Of a stretch of DNA of 42,671 bases, positions 16,845-24,734 are shown piece after piece (position 1 is the stretch's first letter; each line of letters opens with the position of its first letter). The position numbers and the translations under genes were made by a program. The DNA is from Nocardioidaceae bacterium (GTDB lineage Bacteria; Actinomycetota; Actinomycetes; Propionibacteriales; Nocardioidaceae). The notes beneath the pieces were generated by a model that was not told where the DNA came from, did no database searches, and saw only the letters and a program-made list of their open reading frames with translations. Location of the stretch: positions 477,702-520,372 of the forward strand of contig JAUJOD010000002.1 of NCBI GenBank assembly GCA_030447865.1. Reading direction: 5' to 3'.

Positions 16845-17741
16845 TTACGCAGAGGGGCGGGACAGGTCGGCAGAGATCTGAGACAGCTGCTCGAGCCGGC
16901 GGTCAAGCGGCGGGTGGGTGGCGAACAGCGCGCTGATCGACTGGCCGTTGAAGGCGGGGGCGAAGAAGAACGCGTTGAACGGCTGGGCCTCGCGCAGATC
17001 GCGCGTCGGGATGCGGGCCATGTCGCCGGAGATCTTCACCAGCGCTGACGCCAGCGCCGACGGCCGACCGGTGAGGTAGGCACCCGAACGGTCAGCGCAG
17101 AGCTCGCGGTAGCGGCTCAGCACCCTGGTCAGCAGGAACGAGATGATGAACACCACGACGCTGCCGAGCCAGATCACGATGAAGGCAGGGCCGCCGTTGC
17201 TGTCCCTGCGGCCGCCGCCGAAGTACAGCCCCCACCGCATGACCAGCCCAGCCACAATGCCGAGGAACCCTGCGATCGTCATCACCATCACGTCGCGGTG
17301 CGCGACATGGGAGAGCTCGTGCGACAGCACGCCCTCGAGCTCGTCTGTGTCAAGCCGACGCAGGATGCCCGTGGTCACGCAGACGACGGAGTGCTCGGGG
17401 CTGCGCCCAGTGGCGAAAGCGTTGGGAATGTCGGAGTCGGCGATCGCCACTCGCGGCTTCGGCATGTCAGCCAGCGCGGACAACCGGTCGATCATGCCGT
17501 GCAGCTCGGGGGCCTGATTCGGCGTGACCTCATGAGCCCGCATCGCGGTCAGCGCCAGCTTGTCGGAGAAGTACCACTGCGCCAGCCCGCCGACGGCGGC
17601 AAGGATCAAGACGGTCACCGCTGACACGCCGTACCAGATGAGCGCGGCGCCAACCGACACGTACAAAACGCCCAGCAGCACCATGACGACGGTCATCCGG
17701 ACTGTCAGACCTGCGTCACTGCGAAAGCGGGTACTTGCCAT
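16845..17741 (-). CDS. htpX: Membrane zinc metalloprotease HtpX
   Basis: An M48-family protease that degrades damaged membrane proteins. 298 residues: two N-terminal helices (about 15-55), the zinc motif HELSH at 141-145 followed by VAHRDVMVM, two further helices (IAGFLGIVAGLVMRWG and FIVIWLGSVVVFIISFLLTRVL), then the third-ligand segment RYRELCADRSGAYLTG. The C-terminal FATHPPLDRRLEQL is typical. ATG 17741 has GAGGTG about 6 nt upstream. It sits between pspAA and pspAB on the same strand, the standard actinobacterial arrangement for envelope-stress control. Confidence 0.95.
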   Translation of the reverse strand: MASTRFRSDAGLTVRMTVVMVLLGVLYVSVGAALIWYGVSAVTVLILAAVGGLAQWYFSDKLALTAMRAHEVTPNQAPELHGMIDRLSALADMPKPRVAIADSDIPNAFATGRSPEHSVVCVTTGILRRLDTDELEGVLSHELSHVAHRDVMVMTIAGFLGIVAGLVMRWGLYFGGGRRDSNGGPAFIVIWLGSVVVFIISFLLTRVLSRYRELCADRSGAYLTGRPSALASALVKISGDMARIPTRDLREAQPFNAFFFAPAFNGQSISALFATHPPLDRRLEQLSQISADLSRPSA

Positions 17742-17851
17742 CGTTCACCTCGGCTCTCAATCCGTGCTCAAAACCTACCCAGTACGACGCTCTGACCCCT
17801 CGCCTTGTTCCCGCCAAGCGAGCGCAGCGGGGCGTCGCCGCCGTACGACGG

Positions 17852-18130
17852 TCAGCCGGGGATCAGCCCGTCGCCGCTGAGCAGGTCACGAACCTCCGGC
17901 AGGCTTGCGTCGGCCGACGGGAGCAGCAGGTTCGACGGGACCAGCGCGTCCATCGCCACCGGGGTGCCGATGCTGCGGACTGAGTCGAGCAACGCCGCCA
18001 GGCTTGCCGAGAAGGCCTCCTCGTCGCCCTCCTCGATCGCACTCTCGAGTTGCCCGTCGAGTTCGTTCAGCCCGTCGACCTGCTCGTCAGGCACGTCGTA
18101 CTGGCCCTCACTGAGGATGCGGATGATCAT
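17852..18130 (-). CDS. pspAA: PspA-associated protein PspAA
   Basis: A 92-residue partner of PspA. The N-terminal strand-rich motif MIIRILSEGQYDVPDEQVDGLNELDGQLESAIEEGDEEAF is characteristic of the PspAA family; the C-terminal part (SLAALLDSVRSIGTPV, LVPSNLLLPSADASLPEVRDLL) completes it. Its ATG overlaps the pspA stop by four bases (ATGA), and GAAGGAG lies upstream, so it is coupled to pspA. It probably modulates PspA assembly at the membrane. Confidence 0.9.
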   Translation of the reverse strand: MIIRILSEGQYDVPDEQVDGLNELDGQLESAIEEGDEEAFSASLAALLDSVRSIGTPVAMDALVPSNLLLPSADASLPEVRDLLSGDGLIPG

Positions 18131-18888
18131 GCCTGCTCCTTCTGGTTGGCCTGGCCCTCGATCTGGGCTGGGGCCGTCCCGCCTTCCAGCTGCGCCTTCA
18201 TCCGCGCCAGTTCGAGCTCGACCTCGCTGCCGGCCGACATCTGCTCGAGCTCAGCGGTGATGTCGTCCTTGCCACCGCCGACGGCGAGCGGGTCGTTGAG
18301 CGCACCAGCGGCGATCAGCTCGTCGACAGCGCTGGCGCGAGCCTGCATCTGGGCCGTCTTGTCCTCGGCCCGTTCGACGGCTAGGCCGACGTCGCCCATC
18401 TCCTCGGAGATGCCGGAGAACGCCTCGTTGATCTTGCTCTGGGCCTCGGCAGCGGTGTAGGTGGCCTTGAGGCTCTCCTTCTTGGTGCGGAAGGCCTCGA
18501 TCTTGGCCTGCAGCCGCTGCGAGGCGGTGGTGAGCTTCTCCTCCTCCGCTTGCAGGTTTGCGTGTTGGGCCTGCAGGTCGCCGGCCTGTTGCTGCAGCGC
18601 CGAACGCCGGCTCAGCGCCTCGCGGGCGAGGTCTTCTCGGCCCGCCGCCAACGCCTGCTGCGCCTGCTGCTGGAGCTTTTCGGACTGCTGCTCGAGCTGC
18701 TGCATCTGCAGGTCGAGCCGCTTGCGGCTGGTCGCGACGTCGGCGAGCCCCCGGCGGACCTTCTGCAACAGCTCGCGTTGCTTGGCGTAGCTGTAGTCGA
18801 GCGTCTCCCGCGGGTCCTCCGCGGCGTCGAGCCGCTGGTTTGCCTTGGACCGAAAGATCAGCGCGATGCGCTGCATGATGCTGGCCAT
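18127..18888 (-). CDS. pspA: Phage-shock protein A / IM30 family
   Basis: An ESCRT-III-like membrane-remodelling protein that coats stressed membrane. 253 residues, almost entirely helical coiled coil from the amphipathic N-terminus (MASIMQRIALIFRSKANQRLDAAEDPRETLDYSY) through the glutamine-rich LQQQAQQALAAGREDLAREALSRR hairpin to the ELEQMSAGSEVELELARMKAQL helix. ATG 18888 gives the canonical start; a GTG five codons earlier is possible. A 20-bp perfect palindrome lies 34 bp upstream. It heads the pspA-pspAA-htpX-pspAB cluster. Confidence 0.94.
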   Translation of the reverse strand: MASIMQRIALIFRSKANQRLDAAEDPRETLDYSYAKQRELLQKVRRGLADVATSRKRLDLQMQQLEQQSEKLQQQAQQALAAGREDLAREALSRRSALQQQAGDLQAQHANLQAEEEKLTTASQRLQAKIEAFRTKKESLKATYTAAEAQSKINEAFSGISEEMGDVGLAVERAEDKTAQMQARASAVDELIAAGALNDPLAVGGGKDDITAELEQMSAGSEVELELARMKAQLEGGTAPAQIEGQANQKEQA

Positions 18889-18921
18889 CGAGGTCGACCT
18901 CACCCTCTAGTTGCACCGGCT

Positions 18922-18941
18922 CGTACGGCGATCGCCGTACG
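18922..18941. promoter_or_regulatory. 20-bp perfect palindrome upstream of pspA (candidate operator)
   Basis: CGTACGGCG and CGCCGTACG are joined by AT, giving full self-complementarity over 20 bp. It is 34 bp from the pspA start, in the gap divergent from the DUF3043 gene. It does not match the CGC-N5-GCG layout of ClgR sites, which control pspA in mycobacteria. The cognate regulator is unknown. Confidence 0.45.
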
Positions 18942-19105
18942 CTCGCAACCCTACGTGCCGCGGTTGGCAGATGCCACGTGGCCAGCAGTCGGCCGGTAGG
19001 CTGCGGCCGTTGGCAAGCGCCGTACACAGCGGCCGCGGCGCGGCCCGAGACACCCAACCGGCCGCGGCGTAGCCAGCGATCCGTCGGCAGTGAGGGCACA
19101 TCTCG

Positions 19106-19681
19106 GTGTTTGGTCGTCGTAGCAGCCCACCGCCGCCTGACCCGGCCGAGGAGGTGGTGGTCCCGGCCACCGGCAAGGGCCGTCCGACCCCAAGCCGCAA
19201 AGAGGCGGAGGCCGCTCGCAAGAAGCGAATGGCGCCGCCGCGCAACCGCAAGGAAGCCGCGGCTCGCCGCAGGGAGGCGATTCGGGAGTCCCGCGCCAAG
19301 ACGCGCGCGGCGATGGAGACCGGGGAGGAAAGGTACCTGCCGGTCCGCGACCAAGGCCCGGTGAAGCGCTACATCCGGGACTACGTTGACTCCCACCGCA
19401 CCATCGGCCAGTTCATGATTCCGATCTTCTTCGTGATCTTCGTGCTCGTGTACGTCAACACCAGCTGGGCCGCGACGCTCGGAAGCATGGCCTGGCTCAT
19501 CGTGATCGTGCTGCTGGCGTTGGACTCGGTCCGGATCCTGCGTGGCGTGAAGGCGGGTATCCGATCCCGTTTCGGCGACGACGCCACCAAGGGCATCACG
19601 CTGTACACGCTGCTGCGCTCGTGGCAGATGCGAAGGCTGCGGCTCCCGAAACCGCTCGTGAAACCTGGGGATCCGATCTAA
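19106..19681 (+). CDS. DUF3043 membrane protein
   Basis: A conserved actinobacterial protein of unknown function, 191 residues. The N-terminal 95 residues are very basic and probably disordered (PTPSRKEAEAARKKRMAPPRNRKEAAARRREAIRE), followed by LPVRDQGPVKRYIRDYVDSHRTIGQFMIPIFF, a DUF3043 signature, two membrane helices (about 105-125 and 130-150) and a basic tail. GTG 19106 gives VFGRR, as expected for the family. Upstream is a gap of about 200 bp holding the pspA palindrome. Confidence 0.85.
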   Translation: MFGRRSSPPPPDPAEEVVVPATGKGRPTPSRKEAEAARKKRMAPPRNRKEAAARRREAIRESRAKTRAAMETGEERYLPVRDQGPVKRYIRDYVDSHRTIGQFMIPIFFVIFVLVYVNTSWAATLGSMAWLIVIVLLALDSVRILRGVKAGIRSRFGDDATKGITLYTLLRSWQMRRLRLPKPLVKPGDPI

Positions 19682-19749
19682 GCCTTGCCCACAGGTACGC
19701 CGTCCAACGTCGGCGGCGGCCTGCGTCTTGGCTCCTCGGGCGCTCCTCG

Positions 19750-19755
19750 TAGGGT
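19750..19755 (+). promoter_or_regulatory. -10 element of the aldo/keto reductase gene
   Basis: TAGGGT (TAnnnT) lies 7 nt before ATG 19763, so this ATG rather than the in-frame start at 19685 should be used and the mRNA is probably leaderless. Confidence 0.55.
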
Positions 19756-19762
19756 CAACGCC

Positions 19763-20767
19763 ATGGAGTTTCGAAACCTCGGCAAGTCCGGCCTCAAGAT
19801 CAGCGAGATCAGCTACGGCAACTGGCTGACGCATGGCTCTCAGATCGAGGAGGAGCAGGCAACGGCCTGCGTGCGCCGCGCCCTGGACGAGGGGATCACC
19901 ACGTTCGACACCGCCGATGTGTACGCCAACACGGTCGGCGAGTCCGTGCTCGGTCGTGCCTTGGAGGGTGCCCGCCGGGAGTCGCTGGAGATCTTCACCA
20001 AGGTCTACTGGCCGACCGGTCCGGGCGGACCGAACGACTCCGGCCTGTCGCGCAAGCACATCCACGAGTCGATCGACGCCAGCCTTACCCGACTCAAGAC
20101 CGACTACATCGACCTCTACCAGGCGCACCGTTACGACTACGAGACGCCGCTCGAGGAAACGATGGAAGCGTTCGCCGACGTCGTCAGGCAGGGGAAGGCG
20201 CTCTACATCGGCGTCTCGGAGTGGACCGCCGACCAGATTCGGGCTGGGCACTCGCTGGCCCGGGAGCTGAGGATCCCGTTCATCTCGAACCAACCGCAGT
20301 ACAACATGCTGTGGCGAGTCATCGAGGCCGAGGTCATCCCCGCCTCTGTCGAGCTAGGGATCGGCCAGATCGTCTGGTCGCCGATCGCACAAGGGATCCT
20401 CACCGGCAAGTACCAGCCTGGCGAGCCGCCACCGGAGGGATCGCGTGCTGCTCACGAGGAGGCAGGCTCGTTCGTCAAGCGGCGGTTGACCGACGACGTA
20501 CTGCGTCGGGTGCAGGAACTGAAGCCGGTCGCCGACGACGAGGGCCTGTCACTGGCCCAGCTAGCGATCGCCTGGGTGCTGGCCAACCCGGCTGTCTCCT
20601 CGGCGATCATCGGAGCCTCGCGACCAGAGCAGGTGAGCGAGAACGTGAAGGCGTCCGGTCACTCCCTCAGCGACGAGACTCTGAAGCGAGTTGACGAGAT
20701 CCTCGGTGATGCCGTCGAGCGTGATCCGAGTCAGACCAAGTCGCCCGAGAGCCGCTCGTTCGACTGA
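19763..20767 (+). CDS. Aldo/keto reductase (voltage-gated K+ channel beta-subunit-like)
   Basis: An NADPH-dependent carbonyl reductase of unknown substrate, 334 residues, TIM barrel. The catalytic tetrad is visible: Asp49 (TTFDTADVY), Tyr54, Lys80 (EIFTKVYW) and His122 (YQAHRYD). The cofactor-binding C-terminal SSAIIGASRPEQVSENVKAS is typical. The form MEFRNLGKSGLKISEISYGNW is closest to the AKR6/YghZ-type branch. The last codons and stop (TTCGACTGA) are the first part of a 28-bp unit repeated nearly three times downstream. No operon partner. Confidence 0.92.
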   Translation: MEFRNLGKSGLKISEISYGNWLTHGSQIEEEQATACVRRALDEGITTFDTADVYANTVGESVLGRALEGARRESLEIFTKVYWPTGPGGPNDSGLSRKHIHESIDASLTRLKTDYIDLYQAHRYDYETPLEETMEAFADVVRQGKALYIGVSEWTADQIRAGHSLARELRIPFISNQPQYNMLWRVIEAEVIPASVELGIGQIVWSPIAQGILTGKYQPGEPPPEGSRAAHEEAGSFVKRRLTDDVLRRVQELKPVADDEGLSLAQLAIAWVLANPAVSSAIIGASRPEQVSENVKASGHSLSDETLKRVDEILGDAVERDPSQTKSPESRSFD

Positions 20768-20838
20768 TCGCCGCGCACGCCGCACGTTCGACTGATCGCC
20801 ACGCTCGCCGCACGTTCGACTGAGCGCCGCGCACGCGT
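20760..20838. repeat. 28-bp tandem repeat spanning a stop codon (2.8 copies)
   Basis: Units at 20760-20787, 20788-20815 and a partial one at 20816-20838, each starting TTCGACTGA. The first unit contains the last Phe and Asp codons and stop of the aldo/keto reductase. Units 1 and 2 differ at two positions. Confidence 0.85.
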
Positions 20839-20924
20839 CTTCACTAGGTGAGTGGACGCGGAAAACCGGCAAATCCCCTCCGAAGACGACCACCCACATA
20901 GTGAACATCCCCTCGGATAGTCAA

Positions 20925-20960
20925 GGCATCGTTGGCGTCACGGGCATCGTTGGCGTCACG
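20925..20960. repeat. 18-bp perfect tandem duplication
   Basis: GGCATCGTTGGCGTCACG occurs twice head to tail in the 264-bp gap after the reductase. No gene or palindrome explains it. Confidence 0.8.
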
Positions 20961-21031
20961 GCCGGTTCCCTGCTGATGACCGATCGCGAACGCGCCACGG
21001 CAGGCTCTTGAAGGGAGGCGTCCCGTCCGGG

Positions 21032-21235
21032 TCACCCCTCCTCGAGCGACATCGGGCCGTAGACGACGTGGTCGTCGTCGAGCAGTGTCACCTGGCCGGC
21101 GCCGAGCTCGGCAAGCTCGCGCCATACCTCCCCGATCCACGTCTCGGCGTCGCTTTGTGAGCTGAAGGTCGGTACGGCGAAGTCCAGTGCCACGGGGTCG
21201 CCCGAACCGGTCTCCACCCGCCATGTCCATGCCAT
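21032..21235 (-). CDS. Small conserved-type hypothetical protein, 67 aa
   Basis: Not named. MAWTWRVETGSGDPVALDFAVPTFSSQSDAETWIGEVWRELAELGAGQVTLLDDDHVVYGPMSLEEG has an alternating strand-helix-strand look, with aromatic residues at the start and an acidic end. ATG 21235 is supported by GGAGG about 6 nt upstream; the longer open frame upstream is proline-arginine rich and discounted. It shares the minus strand with gcvT, which ends about 200 bp upstream, but shows no obvious functional link. Confidence 0.7.
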   Translation of the reverse strand: MAWTWRVETGSGDPVALDFAVPTFSSQSDAETWIGEVWRELAELGAGQVTLLDDDHVVYGPMSLEEG

Positions 21236-21438
21236 CGCTGCCTCCAACCGCCTGTCGAACCGCCTGGACTCCGGCGCCGGCCGCGAGCCTAATCGCGCCA
21301 CCCGCTGGGCGTGATGGCGCCTGGTTCGTGGAGTATCTCCGGCGTGAGGTGCCGGACAGACTCCACAAACCTCGCACGCGGGCGGTGCGGCCGGCTGTCC
21401 GCGGGCGGCCGGGGCAGGTTCAGCGGCTGCGCGCACCC

Positions 21439-22548
21439 TCAGCGCGCGGGCGCACCGGGGGTGACGAACGGGGGCTTTGTGACCGTGAACGGATCACGCC
21501 GCCCCCGCACGTCGACGTACACCTCGTCGCCGTCGCTGACGCCCGGACTTAGCAGGGCCAAGGCGATGCCTTTGCGCAAGGAGGGCGAGAAAGTTCCCGA
21601 CGTCACGGAGCCGACCTCGGCGCCGTCACCACCGAGCACCTGCATCGCCGGTCGCGGGATCCCACGCCCGACCGCGACCAGGCCGTGCAGCGCGCGCGCC
21701 GGGCCGGCGGCTCGCTCGGCGCGCAACGCGTCGGCTCCCCAGAACGTGTCCTTGTGCCAGCCGACAGCCCAACCGAGTCGCGCCTGCACCGGTGTGATGT
21801 CGCGGCTGAGGTCCTGGCCGTGCAGCGGATAGCCCATCTCCGTGCGCAGCGTGTCGCGGGCGCCCAACCCGGCTGGAACGATGCCGTACGCCGCTGCGGC
21901 GTCGAGGACCGCGTCCCAGACCCGCGACGCCGCCTCAGCCGGCACCACCAGCTCATAGCCGCGCTCTCCCGTGTAACCGGTGCGGCACACCACCACAGCC
22001 ACCCCGCCATAAGGCGCCTCGACGAACGACATGTAGTCGTGACCCACCGGGAGACCAGCCGCCTGCAGGGTGGCGTCGCTGTGCCGCCCCTGGACCGCCA
22101 GGACGGCGTACTCATGACTCTGGTCGAGCACCTCGACGCCGCCCGGCGCGTCGGCGGCGAGCAGGCGAGCCACCTCCGCCGTGTTGGCGGCGTTGGGGAC
22201 GAGGAACACCTCGTCGGGGCTGCGCAGATAGGCGATCAGGTCGTCGACCACTCCCCCGTCGCGCGTGCAGCACAACGTGTACTGCGCCTGGCCCGGTGCG
22301 ATTCGCTCGAGGTCGTTGGTCAGGCACGAGTTGACGTACTCCGCAGCGCCGGGCCCCCGGACCAGCGCCTTGCCCAGGTGACTGACGTCGAACAGCCCGA
22401 CAGCCTCCCGCACTGTGGTGTGCTCCTTGACCGTGCTCGAGTACTCCAGCGGCATGGTCCAGCCGCCGAACGCGGCGAACTTCGCGCCGAGGGCAACGTG
22501 CCGGTCGTGCAGAGGCGACGGACGGAGCTGGACGGGGTCCTCGGCCAT
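21439..22548 (-). CDS. gcvT: Glycine cleavage system T protein (aminomethyltransferase)
   Basis: Transfers the aminomethyl carbon from lipoylated H protein to tetrahydrofolate. 369 residues. Landmarks are [27 protein letters not shown] at the N-terminus, [16 protein letters not shown], the ALQGRHS-like [11 protein letters not shown] segment, [34 protein letters not shown] (folate-binding loop), and the C-terminal [23 protein letters not shown] 22548 is favoured by TAGGTT (minus, 22557-22562) 8 nt upstream; 27 further codons upstream overlap pepA regulatory DNA. It depends on lipoate, like the E2 in this window. No gcvH or gcvP is adjacent. Confidence 0.95.
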   Translation of the reverse strand: MAEDPVQLRPSPLHDRHVALGAKFAAFGGWTMPLEYSSTVKEHTTVREAVGLFDVSHLGKALVRGPGAAEYVNSCLTNDLERIAPGQAQYTLCCTRDGGVVDDLIAYLRSPDEVFLVPNAANTAEVARLLAADAPGGVEVLDQSHEYAVLAVQGRHSDATLQAAGLPVGHDYMSFVEAPYGGVAVVVCRTGYTGERGYELVVPAEAASRVWDAVLDAAAAYGIVPAGLGARDTLRTEMGYPLHGQDLSRDITPVQARLGWAVGWHKDTFWGADALRAERAAGPARALHGLVAVGRGIPRPAMQVLGGDGAEVGSVTSGTFSPSLRKGIALALLSPGVSDGDEVYVDVRGRRDPFTVTKPPFVTPGAPAR

Positions 22549-22621
22549 GGCTGGCGAACCTACCGCACCGGGGTAGAGTCGCCGCGAACCACTGACTCCA
22601 CCCAAAGGGGCTCCCATCTCC

Positions 22622-24109
22622 GTGACCACAGCACGACTGCGCGACGTACCGGCACTTTCCGCTCAGGCCGACGCCTTGGTGATCGGGATCACGGGCAACG
22701 ACTCGTCGTTGGTGCCCGCGCCAGGAGCGCAGGAGGTCCTCGAGGCACTGGGCACTGACTTCACGCAGACGCTGCAAGACCTTGGCGCGTCGGCCAAGCT
22801 CGGCGAGACCTGCAAGGTCCCAACCGCGGGTGCCGCCAGGGCTCCCGTCGTCGTGGTGGTCGGGCTGGGAGCGGACGAGGAGATCAGCGCCGAGTCACTT
22901 CGCCGCGCCAGCGGGGCGGCCGCGCGGGCGCTGGCGGGCAAGGACGTCGTGGCGTTCGCCCTGCCGGCTACTAGTGACGAGCAGATCCGGGCGATCAGCG
23001 AGGGCGCCTTGCTGGGGGCGTATGCCTTCGACCGCTACCTCACCAAGAAGCACGCCCCGATCGGTGAGCTCGTCGTCCTCACCCCCCGGGCGGGGGACCG
23101 CACCGCCAAGCAGACAGTGGAGCGGGCTGGCCTCGTGGCCGCTGCCGTCAACTTCGCCCGTGACTTGGTCAACACGGCGCCCAACGACCTCTATCCCGAG
23201 TCGATGGCGACGCAGCTCGCGGCCCGCGCGAAGGGCACGAAGGTGAAGGTCTCTGTCACCGACGAACGCGGGCTGGCGGAGCAGGGGTACGGCGGCATCC
23301 TTGGCGTCGGCAAGGGGTCGGCCAGGCCGCCGCGGCTGGTGAAGCTGGCCTACGCACCGCGCAAGGCGGCCGCGCACCTCGCGTTCGTCGGCAAGGGGAT
23401 CACCTTCGACTCCGGCGGACTCAACATCAAGCCCGCCAGCGGCATGGGGACGATGAAGTGCGACATGTCCGGGGCCGCGGCCGTGGCTGCCGCCGTGTTC
23501 GCGGTGGCGGAGCTCGGGTTGCCGGTCCGCGTCACGGCGTACGCCTGCCTCGCGGAGAACATGCCGTCAGGAAATGCGACTCGTCCTGGAGACGTCCTGA
23601 CCATGTACGGCGGCAAGACCGTCGAGGTGCTCAACACCGACGCCGAGGGTCGCCTGGTCCTCGCTGACGGCATCGCCACCGCCAACGGCGACCAGCCGGA
23701 CCTCATCGTCGACGTAGCTACGCTGACCGGCGCCTGCGTCGTCGCGTTGGGGAACAAGATCTCCGGAGTCCTCAGCAACGACGAGGACCTGCTCGAGGAG
23801 CTACCACAGATCGCCGAGCGCGCCGGTGAGCTGATGTGGCCGCTGCCGATCCCAGCCGAGATGAACGACAAGCTGCGCACGACGAAGGTCGCCGACCTCA
23901 GCCAGCACAACCCCGACAAGTGGGGCGGCGCACTGTTCGCGGCGGCGTTCCTGCGCGAGTTCGTCGGCGACGGCATCGCCTGGGCGCACCTCGACATCGC
24001 CGGACCGGCCTTCAACGAGGGGAGCCCCGAGGGTTACACCCCCAAGGGCGGCACCGGCGCCGCCGTACGCACGCTCATCCAGCTAGCCGCTGAGAGAAGC
24101 GGCGGGTGA
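22622..24109 (+). CDS. pepA: Leucyl aminopeptidase (M17 family)
   Basis: A hexameric cytoplasmic dizinc peptidase releasing N-terminal residues. 495 residues: a variable N-terminal macro-like domain (about 1-170) and the catalytic domain with [21 protein letters not shown] (metal Lys and Asp), [11 protein letters not shown], and the M17 signature [13 protein letters not shown]. The substrate-loop end [16 protein letters not shown] is typical. GTG start at 22622; TAGAGT about 45 bp upstream could be a -10, giving a short leader. It is divergent from gcvT with 73 bp between starts. Confidence 0.95.
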   Translation: MTTARLRDVPALSAQADALVIGITGNDSSLVPAPGAQEVLEALGTDFTQTLQDLGASAKLGETCKVPTAGAARAPVVVVVGLGADEEISAESLRRASGAAARALAGKDVVAFALPATSDEQIRAISEGALLGAYAFDRYLTKKHAPIGELVVLTPRAGDRTAKQTVERAGLVAAAVNFARDLVNTAPNDLYPESMATQLAARAKGTKVKVSVTDERGLAEQGYGGILGVGKGSARPPRLVKLAYAPRKAAAHLAFVGKGITFDSGGLNIKPASGMGTMKCDMSGAAAVAAAVFAVAELGLPVRVTAYACLAENMPSGNATRPGDVLTMYGGKTVEVLNTDAEGRLVLADGIATANGDQPDLIVDVATLTGACVVALGNKISGVLSNDEDLLEELPQIAERAGELMWPLPIPAEMNDKLRTTKVADLSQHNPDKWGGALFAAAFLREFVGDGIAWAHLDIAGPAFNEGSPEGYTPKGGTGAAVRTLIQLAAERSGG

Positions 24110-24186
24110 CGTCTGCCGACTGAACCGAGCCGTCGACGCCGATCAAAGACGTCGCAGCGATGTGCGACCTTGGGACAGGCGATTGG

Positions 24187-24447
24187 CTATCGATCGTAGA
24201 TGTCCCGGCGGTGACCGACGGTTACGACAACTACGAGGAGCACATCGTCGGCGACGGTGTAGATGATGCGATAGTCACCGACCCTGACCCGCAGAGCGGG
24301 TCGACCCCTCAGGGGCCGAGCCGCAGGGGGCCGCGGATCCTGCGCCAGCAGAGCAATCGCCCCTTGAAGGCGGCGACGAACCGGGGGGTCGAGCTTGTGG
24401 AGAGCGCGAGCGGCGGCGGGCCGCAACTCGATGCGGTACGCGCTCAC
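24187..24447 (-). CDS. relE: RelE/ParE-family toxin
   Basis: Likely a ribosome-dependent mRNA endonuclease. 86 residues with the RelE pattern: N-terminal YRIELRPAAARALHKLDPPVRRRLQGAIALLAQDPRPPAARPL, then LRVRVGDYRIIYTVADDVLLVVVVTVGHRRDIYDR, in which the GDYRIIY strand and GHRRDIY end are family hallmarks. All parts are present, so it is probably intact. Its ATG overlaps the antitoxin stop by four bases. Confidence 0.93.
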   Translation of the reverse strand: MSAYRIELRPAAARALHKLDPPVRRRLQGAIALLAQDPRPPAARPLRGRPALRVRVGDYRIIYTVADDVLLVVVVTVGHRRDIYDR

Positions 24448-24692
24448 ATCCAGCCGAGATCGGCCTTGGCCTGCTCCCAGGGGATGTTGGGACCCTCCTC
24501 GTCCATTGCTGCGTCGAAAGCGGCGACGTCCTCGCTTTCCTCGAGCGCGGCCATGAGCTCGTCATAACGCCGAGGACTCAGCAGCACTGCCGCCGGACGC
24601 CCGTAGCGCTCCAAGAACACCGCCTCCGTTTGAGCCATGGCAACGGCTTCGGGGAGGTTGTCGCGCGCTGCGCTCATGCTGACGGCCACCAT
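24444..24692 (-). CDS. Phd/YefM-family antitoxin
   Basis: Neutralises the RelE toxin and probably represses the operon. The N-terminal DNA-binding part is VAVSMSAARDNLPEAVAMAQTEAVFLERYGRPAAVLLSPRRYDELMAALEE, typical of Phd/YefM; the acidic C-terminus (DVAAFDAAMDEEGPNIPWEQAKADLGWM) would cover the toxin. The frame extends 12 codons upstream, but ATG 24692 follows a TACGCT -10 by 6 nt, so the 82-residue form is preferred. An IS begins 43 bp upstream of the start. Confidence 0.9.
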   Translation of the reverse strand: MVAVSMSAARDNLPEAVAMAQTEAVFLERYGRPAAVLLSPRRYDELMAALEESEDVAAFDAAMDEEGPNIPWEQAKADLGWM

Positions 24693-24698
24693 CTCAGA

Positions 24699-24728
24699 AG
24701 CGTACGTTTCTCTTTGCATGTTGTGCAA
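24699..24728 (-). promoter_or_regulatory. Promoter and operator of the toxin-antitoxin pair
   Basis: On the minus strand TTGCAC (24723-24728) and TACGCT (24699-24704) are separated by 18 bp, forming a plausible sigma-70-type promoter; the -10 is 6 nt from ATG 24692. A perfect inverted repeat TTGCA-N5-TGCAA (24714-24728) overlaps the -35, the expected place for antitoxin autorepression. Confidence 0.55.
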
Positions 24729-24734
24729 GTCTGG

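Noticed and set aside
18251-20293. A 680-codon minus-strand frame
   Set aside because: It spans pspA, DUF3043 and the aldo/keto reductase in the wrong frames; a GC-rich shadow.
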